Of a stretch of 64,000 nt of DNA, positions 33,910 through 44,485 are shown in pieces (the stretch's first letter is position 1; the number at the start of each line of letters is the position of its first letter). The notes beneath the pieces are model-generated. The model had not been told where the DNA came from and made no database searches. It saw nothing but the letters and a program-made list of their open reading frames with translations. This stretch comes from Lathyrus oleraceus (Eukaryota > Streptophyta > Magnoliopsida > Fabales > Fabaceae). The DNA lies in NCBI RefSeq assembly GCF_024323335.1, contig NC_066581.1, positions 228,424,539-228,488,538 on the forward strand, read 5' to 3'. The position numbers and the translations under genes are program-made.

Positions 33910-34210
33910 TTCAAGACTTCCGGATCAGCGTTTTTGGCATTGTAAACCGGAACACTCAGAGTAAGTCTTCTGGTTCACAAAAAACATACTATAACACTTT
34001 CCAGAAGACTTCTGATTCACTGTAATTTTTAGGCATTGAACCGGAACTCTTTAAGAAAGACTTCTGGTTTGGAAGAATGTTTACTAGAACTCTTTGTAAA
34101 AGACTTCCGATTTTTATTCAGTTAACCAGAAGTCTTATGGAAAGTGTTCCGGAAGTCAAACTCTGGTTTCATCACACTGGAACTCTTTTTAGAAGTGTTC
34201 TGGTGCACTT
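33910..34210 (+). repeat. Left subterminal repeats of the MULE
   Basis: Seven or so copies of paired motifs such as CCGGAACTCTTTAAGAAAG followed by ACTTCTGG. Copies lie near 33,913, 33,949, 33,999, 34,039, 34,084, 34,124 and 34,170. The matching set near the right end is at 43,835-44,090. Arrayed subterminal motifs are often transposase-binding sites in DNA transposons (family knowledge). Confidence 0.75.
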
Positions 34211-34239
34211 TTTTAATAATTTTTTTTGTAGTGGTTCGA

Positions 34240-35913
34240 AGACGAAGTGTCGACGGTAGGATTCCATACCGTAGTTTAGGACAGGGCTCATCTACATTTG
34301 CAGCAGAGTCGTCTAACTATCCAGGAGGGTCGTACGATACGTCTCTTTTGGTAAAGTGCGAGCATCATGTTGCTCGCCATTTATGGTTTGGTGAGGTAAA
34401 TAAAAGACGTAAATTTGAAATTGAATAATATTTGAATATTTTATATTGTGTTTTATAATATGTGTTTTAATTGTTTTCAGGAAAGAGGTCCGAAGAAAGA
34501 GTTAAAGGTTGCTGCAAACGGACTTAAGCTGACATCGAGGATTCCACCAGCTCTTCCACAATAGGTGGAGATTTGGGTTTCTAGGTATGGGTTATCTTCA
34601 CTTCAGAGAAATAATTTGAACAAGATAGACACAAATCTGGTATCCGCATTTGTTGAAATATGGCATCTAGAGACATCTTCATTTCACATGTCGTTTAGTG
34701 AGATGAGCATTACTTTGGATGATGTCTCATGTCTGCTTCACTTGCCCATCAGGGGTGTGTTATGGAGTCCTCAAGATGTCACTAAAGAGGTTGCTGTTGA
34801 ACTTGATGTTGACTACTTAGGAGTGTCACATAGTGAGGCACAATGACATGTTCGTAGTTGCAGGGTTTTTTATTATAAATTGGAGTGGTTATACGATTAA
34901 TTCGTACAACATAGAGCTACTTCTAGCTGGGCATATGCGACTAGAGCATATTTATTGATGTTGGTGGGTTCCATAATTTTTGCCGACAAGACCTTTACAC
35001 TTGTCGAGGCACGATATCTCTTACTGTTTACAGACTTAGATAGATGTTAGGGATATAATTGGAGAGCAGCTGCATTGGCTACCCTATACAGATACCTTGG
35101 AGATGCGTCCATGTTCAGTTGCAAGCAGCTCGGTGGATATCCTACTCTCCTACAGGTATATAATTTAATTTTGTTTATTAAGTGTTGGATTCATTTTATA
35201 AAGTATGTTAATTTAATTTATTTTGTTTATTATGTTTTTATATTGTAAAAGTGTTGGATTCACGAGTACTTTCCAACTGTTGGAAAAAGAGGAGAGAATT
35301 GGAAACTAGCTGATAATTGTGGTCTTCCTCGAGCGATGAGATGGTCCTATAGGCAAGGAGTCCTGAAGATGGATGATTTACGACCTATTTTGGACGAGCT
35401 GACATCTGCCGACGTCATATGGTGTCCATTTGAGGATCATAGAGGATGGCGTCAATTTGATGAGTTATGTTTGTACAATGGGTGTTTGAAGTGGGGTGAC
35501 ACATTTGTTCCATACTTGCCTGACAGATGTTTATGTCAGTTCAGATACAAGCAATATGTTCCATCCCCACCTCTTGATTGTATGATGGCCAATGATATTG
35601 ATGTTAATTGGATTGGTTACCATCAGAGCATTCTTGCTGTGATCCGTCCAACAACCTTGGCCACCACTCCATCTGATATAGAAGATGGATATCTGGAGTG
35701 GTATTATTGTGTTTCGCATCCATGTTTGGTCCCGAACCAAGAGAGGTGCTAGTTCCTGTTTACGATGCAGGACCATCTGATCCTAATCGAGCTCGTGTAT
35801 CTACATTGATTCATCGTTATCTGAGACAGATTAATGCCGAAGAGGAAGATCTGCAGTTTGCTGATTTATTTGAAGCTTTGCATATTTATCATTCACATTT
35901 ATTTATGTATTAA
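34240..35913 (+). pseudogene. Plant mobile domain (PMD, MAIN-like) gene, broken
   Basis: Three coding blocks with plausible introns are seen. Block 1 ends at 34,395 (HVARHLWFGE, donor GTAAAT). Block 2 runs 34,481-35,155. Block 3 starts at 35,252 (CWIHEYFPTV). Recognisable PMD text includes SAFVEIWHLETSSFHMSFSE, MSITLDDVSCLLHLPIRG and, later, WCPFEDHRGW and DGYLEWYYCVSHP. The family is also annotated as aminotransferase-like plant mobile domain or phosphatase-7 long-form-like. It occurs both as host MAIN genes and inside transposons. In-frame stops occur at about 34,562 and 34,843, and a frame change near 35,700 leads to a separate C-terminal frame (35,698-35,913). It is divergent from the transposase within the MULE. 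No catalytic function is assigned. Confidence 0.82.
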
Positions 35914-36063
35914 CTTTTAGAACCGAATGTAATAAAATAGACATAATATAATATTCATGTTTTGATTACATATTCATGCTAATATAGGCGTAAGTAATTT
36001 CCAATGTTGTAGACGTCCTACAAATCCTAACATCCAAGACATTGCTGCTTGACAACGAAACTT

Positions 36064-36458
36064 CTACCAATCTAATGTGACCGGTGGCAACGGAAACCCA
36101 TATTTCATGTTAACCTGATAACAATAATTAAAACATATATTTAAGAAAGTGAAATAATTAAAGCAGTAAGTCATATAAAATAAAAATACGTACCTGAACC
36201 CAATGATTTTGGTTAACAAAACAATGCAATAAATGGAGATATTTGGTGAATGTGAACTTGTCATAGGAAAGAAAGTCATGCACGAATTGTCTAAATAGAC
36301 AAGTACAACATTATAGCAATTTGCTATCAAGTAACCCATATCTGGTAGAGTCAACCATTTTTCTGGTGGCTGTGAACTAAAGGATTCTATCATCAAAGAA
36401 TCTCTCACTTCTGCCAACCGATTACAAAATAACTTATCATACAAAGTTGACTTATCCT
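36064..36458 (-). pseudogene. OTU-type cysteine protease domain, C-terminal half
   Basis: On the minus strand after the solo LTR the frame reads KSTLYDKLFCNRLAEVRDSL, then PPEKWLTLPDMGYLIANCYN and SCMTFFPM. A change of frame then gives FVNQNHWVQ at the exon edge 36,194. A 79-bp intron (36,115-36,193) leads to VNMKYGFPLPPVTLDW and a stop at 36,064-36,066. The NHW motif fits the OTU catalytic histidine, and the DMGY...A..YN...FFP pattern is typical of OTU-like domains in plant MULE proteins (recalled). The N-terminal half with the DGNC motif lies at 41,597-41,740, on the other side of the LTR insertion. A frameshift near 36,220 suggests it is inactive. Confidence 0.78.
36454..36458. repeat. Target-site duplication ATCCT, left copy
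   Basis: ATCCT here and at 41,592-41,596 bracket the solo LTR exactly. This proves insertion into a pre-existing OTU reading frame. Confidence 0.92.
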
Positions 36459-39400
36459 TGTCGCATCCGCGAAAAACAACCGGCGGGCTAAAACAAAACA
36501 AATAGAGCCGCCACCGTGCGTTATTTATCCCAAAGGAGGGAAAGGAAACGCTCAAAGTAAACCTGGGAAAGACATGGTCTCGCGACCAAAGAGAGATGGG
36601 ATCGGGAGTCGGTTATGCGAAGGGAAGGTATTAGCACCCCTACGCATCCGTCGTACTCGACGGGATCCACGCTCAGAAAGGAAGAATAAGGTTGCTAAAA
36701 CTGCTCACAAACATCACACACACACACCAGAAACAACACAGGTGGGATAAGAGGGGAACGGGCTCGCTAGGACATCGCATCCTATGCCTACGTATCTCAT
36801 CTGGAATGAGAATCAGAGCTACCGTAGTTCGGCTCACGCACGCCGAAATAAAACACACGCACAGACGCTGAGACGTCAAAACAAACACACAAACAGACAA
36901 ACATGGAAACTGAATACCAATCGCTGGGCTTACATCGGACTCCGAACCAACAAACACACACGGGAAACCAATTGCCAATCGCTGGACTTACGTCAGACTC
37001 CACACAAACAAACGCCAATAGGATACGGAATGCCAATCGCTGGTCTTACATCCATCTCCTAACACACAAGAGGGTTAACCAACAAAACAAGTTACTAAGG
37101 AGTCTGGCACTCGAGCCTAGTAACTGTCAAGCAAACACACACAAAAAAGGAAAAGGGTGAACACACAGACTAACAGGGAGTCGGGAACTCGAGCCTGATA
37201 GCTGTCAAGCACAACACACTCAAAAAAAGAAAAGGGTGCCCGGAGAGATCTCGTACGACCTCCTGCCTACGTACCTCATCTAGTATGAGGATCAGGGCAA
37301 CGTAGTTCCCCTTAACAGGGGAGAAACTTCCTCCTAACCAGAGACTGGGAAATGACAAACTATAAGGGAGACTGACTCGAGCTTAATAGTTATCATGTAA
37401 TCCGCAATGGTCCTAGGTTGAGGTTTCTATCTAACTTGCACAGGCAGCAAGCTATCCTAATCAGGACAAACAAAATCACACAAACACAAGAGCAAGTACA
37501 CACATTATATACAAACAGATGGGCTCACACAAGGTTAGGCTTTAGTCAAGGGGTCATGTCAACCTCGACAAACAAGCCACTGTATTAGGGTGATGTTAGC
37601 TCTTAACCCTAACATTGAGAGTTAGGGTGAAGCAGATGAAATGGGAAGTGAGGGGTGTGCCTCACAGCTCTTATCCCTGGCCTGGGAGAGCTTGACTCAA
37701 ATAGAAGGTGTGGGAGTTCAGAAAGCAGGAACTCTTCTATCCACATATGACTGACTCAACAAAGATCTTGGGTTAATATCCACAATGCATCAACACAAGG
37801 TGTGTAAGCAAAGTGGATGACACACTGAATAGCAGGAGATGGATTGCACATCTCTTTTATCTGCCAATTGCCTTATCAAAAGACTTTTCCTGCTTGGCAC
37901 GAAGATAAACATACACAAGCATTGCCTCTTAAGGAGGGCTTCAGACAGGTGCCTGCCCAAGTAACAGGACAGGTCTTCCAGACTACATGAAGTCAGTGAG
38001 TTATACCTCAAATGGTTAAGCAACCAAGCAAAGCAAAAGAAAGTTCAAAAGAACTTAAGCAACTAATGTACCTGAAAACAATCTAACTCAGTCAGTACAC
38101 AACTCAAAAAGTCAAACAGACAGTTAAAAGCCAATGGTCAACAGACACAGTCAAACAGACAACAAGTGCAAGCTATAATGTGCAAGGCATAAGCTCAACT
38201 CAAATGAGCTAAAAGCAACCTACAAAACAAGTCAAGATTAGCTAATCATCAACCAAATGATCCAACTCAAGCAAATGAATCAATTCCCTTATGACCACAT
38301 GCTCCTTATCCTGAAAACAAAACTCAAACATAAGCATCAACCACTAGGACAAGGCCTAGGGTCAAAAAAGGAGAAATAATTCAAAACAGAACATGAAAAT
38401 TGGCATGAATCAAATTCAATCCAATAAGAACATAATCCAAAAGGTTCCACATCCATATCATGCACCAAGTTCATTTCACAAATCAAATAAGGCAAGGCAT
38501 GCAAATTGGAAGCTCATTGAAGCAACAGAATGAACACATCCACATTAATTCCAAAATGATTCAATTAATCTCAAGAAAAATCATGGCTAAACAGAACATA
38601 CAACATGATCAACACACCAAAAATAAAGGCATTTGGACAAGTCTAAGCATGGCAAATAAATTCCATAAGGCAAGGCAAGCACAAACAAGCTCAAATAGGG
38701 CACAAAATGCTACATCAACTTAACACAAGCCTAAAACAGAATTGACAAATGATAAATGCCTCAAAACAAATCCAAAATAAACTTCAATGTGTCTAGAAGC
38801 AATGTGCAAAATTTCAAATCCATAGGATAAACAACCATCATTTCACAAATCATTGAAGTTCATGACTATTCAAAAGTCCACAAATGGTCATCCAGAAAGA
38901 AAAATCTCAAACAAATCATAAATGAATCCAAAAAATTCCAAATAAAATCATGAGCAATCCTAACATCCAGAAGAAACATCATGCAAAAAATCACATCATT
39001 TGGAATTTATTTGGCATGGAAAAGAAAATCATCAAATTAAGAAAGCAAAGGTGTGACACACATTGTCACACCTACATTAACCAGATCATATCTCAACAAC
39101 CAGAAATGCTAAAAATGCAAACTCAACACCAAAATGTCCAGCAAGATGTCTACTTTAAGCATGCAAAGTTTCAAAGGCATTGGATTAAAATTCATCATTT
39201 CCCAAAGCAAATGGCAAGCAAGGTTCAAGATAGCACATGCATACACAAACCCTAGGTCCAATTTAATTCCATCCAGGCACAAATTGTGGAAAAATAGCCA
39301 TAAAAACTAGACATCATGAGGAGAATAATGCAAAAAACCACACATCATTTGGATCATTATTTACGGAGTTATGCATTTTTTAAGTGAAGAAAAAATTAAA

Positions 39401-41591
39401 AAAACACATGAAAGCATGGTATGAACATGGATGAGAAAAATGGAATAAAATACAAAGCACTATTGGAACTTGTCCACGGCTGGAATCGAACCGAGTTGAT
39501 ATTTGAACTTGGCGCGTTAACAATGAAACTCTGCGTTTCATTAAAGTCTACGTGGCAAGGCAAAACAACAGCAACCAATCATAACGCCAGGCAAGCAACA
39601 CGTGGACCAACGCATGGCTCTTAACATAAAAACACATGCAACCAAACGCTATCATGGATCAAACGCAGTCTGGAAAATAAAACCCTAGCCTTCGTACAGC
39701 CTTCATCATGTTCTTGAGCTCAAGAACAAAAATGCCAGAATCCAAAAATGATTACATCAATGTGTTCATCTTTCCATGCACAACACGAATTCACATCTAA
39801 TTTAACCTAACTCTCACTAACACGAATGGGTCGAGCAAGAAAAGTTTCACATGTCAAACTTAAAATCACAATAACTAACTCATTTCTCCATGGAAATTGA
39901 TGATCCAAAGCTCAATGCACTCAGTGTTGAAAGATCTACCATAAGCATATAACAATTTCATGAATCATGACATTCGAAATCTAACCTTGTTGAAACTACA
40001 GAACTGGAATGGATGCTTTCAGGCTTGGTAATGCACAAACAGGTGATCCTTAGCTCCTATATGATGGAATGGAGGAAGGTTTGGAGGTTAAGCTTGCACG
40101 ATTTGGCCAGAAAATCCAACTGCCATTGATGGATGTGAGCTTCAACAGCTTCGAATTTGCATGAAAACTTGATGAATCTTGCTTCCAAAATGCTCAATTA
40201 TGCTTGTGGATGATGATTCAATCAAGGAAATAGCAATGTGTATGAAGAAAATTGAAGAAAAGTTGAGAGAAAAAATTGTGAAGATTGGATCTAGATCTGA
40301 ATTCTGGTGTTGTTAATCATGAAAACAGTTATGCTTTAGCTTTTATATGGTGTGCTAATGATGTTGGTTAATCACAATTAAGCTAATGCAAGTGGATTAG
40401 TGAAAACCAAGTGTTGATGCAAATTTGCAAATGCACCTTATGCATATAATGACCAATGGAACAGTGCACGTTTTTGGTTCCAATTCAATTGAAAATGCCA
40501 TGTAGAAGCCAAATGCAATGCTAGGAAGTGAAAACAATGCATAATTTTTGAATTTAGGATTTCCCTCCAAAATTCAAATGAAAATGCCAATATTTTTGTG
40601 ATCAAAATGCATGGCTTATGATGCATGAATTGGATAGTGCATGTCAAGAGAGAAATGTTGCAAAAAGAGCCATCTCATTTGGCCTTATGGTTTGAAAGTT
40701 ATGCCTTCTTGAAGTTCAAATTCACTTGGCAAAGATTGATCCATATCTCTTCAACCATACATGAGAAATTCATGTTCTTGGACTTTTTGGAAATGGGAGA
40801 ACAATATATACAACTTTCATGTTCAACAAAATTTCATTTGAAGCATTTTTGATGATGTAATATTGAGGAGAAAACCTTTCCAATTTTGGCAATTTTGAAT
40901 TACAAGTCACTTTCTATTTTTGGAAAGTTTTGTCCTGACTTTATTTTCTTCAATGTTGATGTTTGAAATGTCAAATGAGACTTGTTTGAACATGAATGAT
41001 GCCTCTCTAACCATCTCCCACCTCCAAATCCAACAATTGACTTTTGGTTGACTTTTTTCAGTTGACAGATGACTTGGTCATGCACAAATGAATTTGAGCC
41101 TCAATCTCCTGATGAAATGGCTCCAAAATGAAACCCTAGCTTCCACAAGCTCATTAAAACCATAAGATGATCCCCATCTCCACAAAGCCCCCATCTCCTT
41201 GCAAAACCCTGATTGGCTCAATTCAGATGATTAGGGTTGACCAGAGGTCAAAACCCTAATCCCAAGGAAAATGATCAGGCACAATGAACCTCTTGGTGAT
41301 GATAAGACCATGATGATGGTGATGTACCAATTCAACCAAGATAATAACCATTCTCCTTGAGGAACCAGAAACCCTAATTAAAGCACAAACCCTCAGATGG
41401 CTAGTGATCAATCCATGAGACCCTCAGGCTTGAATCTTTTAACCTCCTCATCTTCTGATAAAGACCTAGGAGGATGACTTGCTTATTGTTTCCACATGAT
41501 ATGCAAAGATGCACTGACTAATGACCTACAAAATGAAATGCAATATGCTAAGCTAGTCCCAAGAGAAGAGGGCAAATTTTGAGGTGTTACA
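36459..41591 (-). mobile_element. Ogre-type solo LTR (5,133 bp) inserted in the MULE OTU domain
   Basis: On the minus strand it starts TGTAACACCTCAAAATTTGC at 41,591 and ends GGATGCGACA at 36,459. It is flanked by exact ATCCT duplications at 36,454-36,458 and 41,592-41,596. The end block matches the young element's LTR end (GGTCGCGAGACC, GGGGTGCTAATACC). No internal region remains, so it arose by LTR-LTR recombination. It has only one copy of the CTTGC...GCAAG hairpin (about 37,433-37,455), where the young LTR has six. 39,400-39,660 has unusual unique-looking sequence but no gene. Confidence 0.92.
40341..40350 (-). promoter_or_regulatory. Possible TATA box of the solo LTR
   Basis: On the minus strand CCATATAAAAGC lies about 1.25 kb from the LTR start, followed by a T/C-rich stretch. 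The position resembles that in the 24.8-kb LTR (TATA at ~1.5 kb). Confidence 0.4.
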
Positions 41592-41596
41592 ATCCT

Positions 41597-43726
41597 TGTC
41601 TATTATTTCCAACTCCAAGTCTCGGCGAACCATTAACCAACCATCCTCACCATATACATGCAATGATGCAATGACTCTCAATCCACAATTACCATCTGAT
41701 ACAACATTAACTACATCTTCAATGTATGACATAATATGATTAGGAAATTGAAGAGTGGAATGTTTCTTTGATTGTGGTTGCTTCTTTGATAATTTTAACT
41801 TCTTCGAAGTCTGTGATGGTTAAGATGCCTTTCTGAAGATTGAGATGCCTTATCAACATACTCATGATACGAAGGATCCCTATAAACATCATATACTGCT
41901 GGTTTTTTTCCTTTCTTCTTCACTCCTCCTTTGGTTTTTAATTTCTCGGGTGGTGGACACAATGGAGTCATTGTGGAGTATGCAAGTTCATAAATCCTAC
42001 TCTTTAATTCCCTTTTTCCAACAGCATCTAATGACCTAAATCGTTTCCACAATTCATCTATTGCACAAGTCATATCCACCTCTGATCCATCATCTGCATC
42101 TACCTCTAACTCAACTTCCATAGTTAGTTTCCTCCAATGAACATGAACAACATCTATGGGTACCGGTATACCACCTAGTGCGTATCTTCCTAACTCACAA
42201 GCACAAGGTAACCCATAAGATGTTCTAAGAGTACAACCACAGATTTGTCTGTTAGTTCCAACATAATCAACTCTCAATAACTATTCAGCAATACGTCTCA
42301 AAGCAGCTCGAGACACTGAACTACACATATTACCATAAAATGGACTTATGTGTGCGTGCTCAACTTCGTAACAACTTTTTTGAAAAGAAGCTCTAATGTT
42401 GTCAAGTTGTAACCTTAAGTTGTTATTCATAGCTTCCCAACATTTGACCATGTCACATATACTGTTTTCTAACATCTGCTTTAACTTCCAATGAGCAGAT
42501 TCAACCCTAAAAATAACATATTGAAAATATTAAAAATATCACATATAAAAAAAATACATAGTAAAAAATATAACACATACCGATTAGTCGTCGTGTTACC
42601 CAAATGTAGCACTCGATTAATCCATGCTCCAATAAATCTCTTTCTATGTGGAGTCAACCATGTGTCTTTCACATAATTAATAAATCCACTATAATAAACA
42701 CATGTCTGCTCAAGTTGATGCAACCGTTGACCATACTCAACCTCATCACTAGCCCAAACAACTTCTATCCATAATGTGTCTATCGTCTTTTGCATGTCAT
42801 TCACCACATATTGTTTGCATTTTGCACCAACGTTTTTGTTAATGTGAAATCTACATAGCAAATTAATCAACCTGAAAACACAATTTCAATTGTTTTCATC
42901 AAAGCAAGATCTCTATCTGTCAAAATCACTTGTGGACACAAATCTTTCTTCACAAACAATTCTTTAAGTTTCTCCAATACCAGCAAAAATTCTTTGTCTG
43001 CTCAGACTCCATATACGCAAATGCGACAACAAAAGTCAACTCGGTTGATGTCATGCCAACAATTTCAAACAAAGGTTGTCTATATTTGTTTGTCTTGCAG
43101 GTGTTATCCATAACTAATATAATAGAAAAAATATTCAACAACTTAACTGAATCAGGATGGGTCCAAAATATTTCTCTTACAACTTCCGAGTCATCCATTT
43201 TTCTACTCCAATACACATAGCCTGCATCCTCAATAAACTTAAACAAATGTTGTATCTCACTTCTAGGACCTCTTATCTCTTTTTCTATCATACTCTTATG
43301 ATTGTATATTTGCGTAATCCGAGTGACATTCTCTGGATCTCGGTCTTGCAAGGAAAACAATATGTGTCTAGGTGGTACATGTCTGTTTGTCAAATCAGCG
43401 ACATGTTGCTTCTGATCTGTGGTCAACCTACCAACAAAGGAATAACCTTCTAATCTATCAGATAAACCATGATTATGGACCCCACATTTTACATCAATCT
43501 TCCAACCAGACCCATCTTTCGACGGAGTCGACCTGATTTTAAATGGACATCCACATTTCTTGGACGCACTTTGGGTTCCACTATCAGTATCCTTGTGTTT
43601 CCCACCTTTATCACAACCAAATATTAATTTGTTACTTCTCCCTCTCTTACTTGTTTCAGTATTTGAACGAGTGATAATAACGGTTATTTTATTATCGATT
43701 CCAACCTCTTTAATCCATCTGATCAC
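41597..43726 (-). pseudogene. FAR1/MULE transposase with SWIM zinc finger, running into an OTU domain
   Basis: The N-terminal part (43,726 to ~42,950) has a FAR1-type DNA-binding region (CGCPFKIRSTP, VKCGVHNHGLSDRLEG). It is followed by the MULE core with VMDNTCKTNKYRQPLFEIVG and TSTELTFVVAFAYMESE, then LTDRDLALM, which supply the two Asp positions of the DDE set. A frameshift lies near 42,980. Further on come LLCRFHINKNVGAKCK, a 74-bp intron (42,507-42,580) between TTTNR and VESAHWKLKQML, and the SWIM-like CGCTLRTSYGLPCACELGRY. There is a stop near 42,279. After a basic linker (KTKGGVKKKGKK) the frame gives VVSDGNCGLRVIASLHVYG at about 41,640-41,700, the OTU Asp/Cys motif. The solo LTR then cuts the protein. 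A 26-bp tandem duplication lies at 43,722-43,773 near the start. Confidence 0.87.
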
Positions 43727-43773
43727 CTCTTCTCGTGTACCAAATCTATCACCTCTTCTCGTGTACCAAATCT
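43722..43773. repeat. 26-bp perfect tandem duplication
   Basis: The unit starting ATCACCTCTTCTCGTGTACC is present twice in direct succession at the N-terminal edge of the transposase. 26 is not a multiple of 3, so it shifts the frame upstream of 43,726. Confidence 0.88.
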
Positions 43774-43834
43774 TTGAGTGGTTAAAAACGCATCAGAAAT
43801 ATCTACACATATTTTGAGAAGATTTCAAAAAATA

Positions 43835-44090
43835 CAAGGAAGAGTTCCGAAATACAGAAATAGAATATCAGAAGTCTTCAAGGAAGAGTTCTGGTATATG
43901 TCACTTTATTAACCGGAACACATACGATAAGTGTTCCGGAACGTTTTTTTTTCTTCAAAAAGAACCGAAACTCTTCAAGTAATTCTTATGATATATTTTT
44001 TTTCAGTGTTCCGGATATTTTTCACAAAGTCTTCCGATTTGAAAAAAAAACATATCAGAACTATTTTTCAAGGAGTTCCGATACGAGGGT
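43835..44090 (-). repeat. Right subterminal repeats of the MULE
   Basis: Copies of GAAGAGTTCCG/CCGGAAC motifs mirror those at 33,910-34,210. They include the perfect 9-bp palindrome pair CCGGAACAC...GTGTTCCGG at about 43,915-43,942. Confidence 0.75.
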
Positions 44091-44159
44091 GAAAAATGTA
44101 ATTTTTGGAAGTCTCAATTAAATGGTTAAAAATAAAATGGTAAATTGATTAAAACAATT

Positions 44160-44233
44160 AAGGATAAAATTGATATTTTTAAAAAATTGTAGGGATATTA
44201 ATATAAATGTAGGGATATGAAATAAAATTTTCC
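44160..44233 (-). repeat. Right terminal inverted repeat of the MULE
   Basis: Inverted partner of 33,786-33,860, ending AAAATTTTCC. It is more AT-rich than the left end, and similarity fades inward after ~50 bp. Confidence 0.72.
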
Positions 44234-44485
44234 TAGTAATAGATATGTATGTCTTGAAGATCATTTATCCCCTTGAAAGATAATGCATTATATAAAGTAT
44301 CTAGAAGTGTTGCTACTAGGTTCAATAAAAGAATAACAACGAATATAAAATTGTTGCAGTAGCATATGTTGTTTCAGCGGTGAATATTCAATGTTCACTG
44401 TTAAATAATGTCATTTGTTCACTCTTTATAACTATTAAATGTCATTTGTTCATGATCACTTTACCAAACACTCACAGGGATAACT

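Larger units (their letters stand above)
33786..44233. mobile_element. Degenerate Mutator-like element with transposase-OTU and PMD genes
   Basis: The ends are imperfect inverted repeats. The left end reads GGAAAGTTTTACCTCGTACC and the right end, on the minus strand, GGAAAATTTTATTTCATATC. Both continue with two CCCCTACAAT-like blocks. Inside are palindromic subterminal repeats, a plus-strand plant-mobile-domain gene and a minus-strand FAR1/MULE transposase with an OTU domain. A 5.1-kb solo LTR sits within it. A 9-bp target duplication was not convincing (TACCAGGAG against TAGTAATAG, 5 of 9), which fits old age. Frameshifts and stops in both genes show that the copy is dead. Confidence 0.8.

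Noticed and set aside
38460..39255. Plus-strand open frames in the solo LTR
   Set aside because: Antisense to a T-rich LTR segment. The A-rich composition gives Lys/Asn/His-rich chance frames.
33777..44242. Nine-base target duplication for the MULE
   Set aside because: TACCAGGAG against TAGTAATAG matches at only 5 of 9 positions, too weak to claim.
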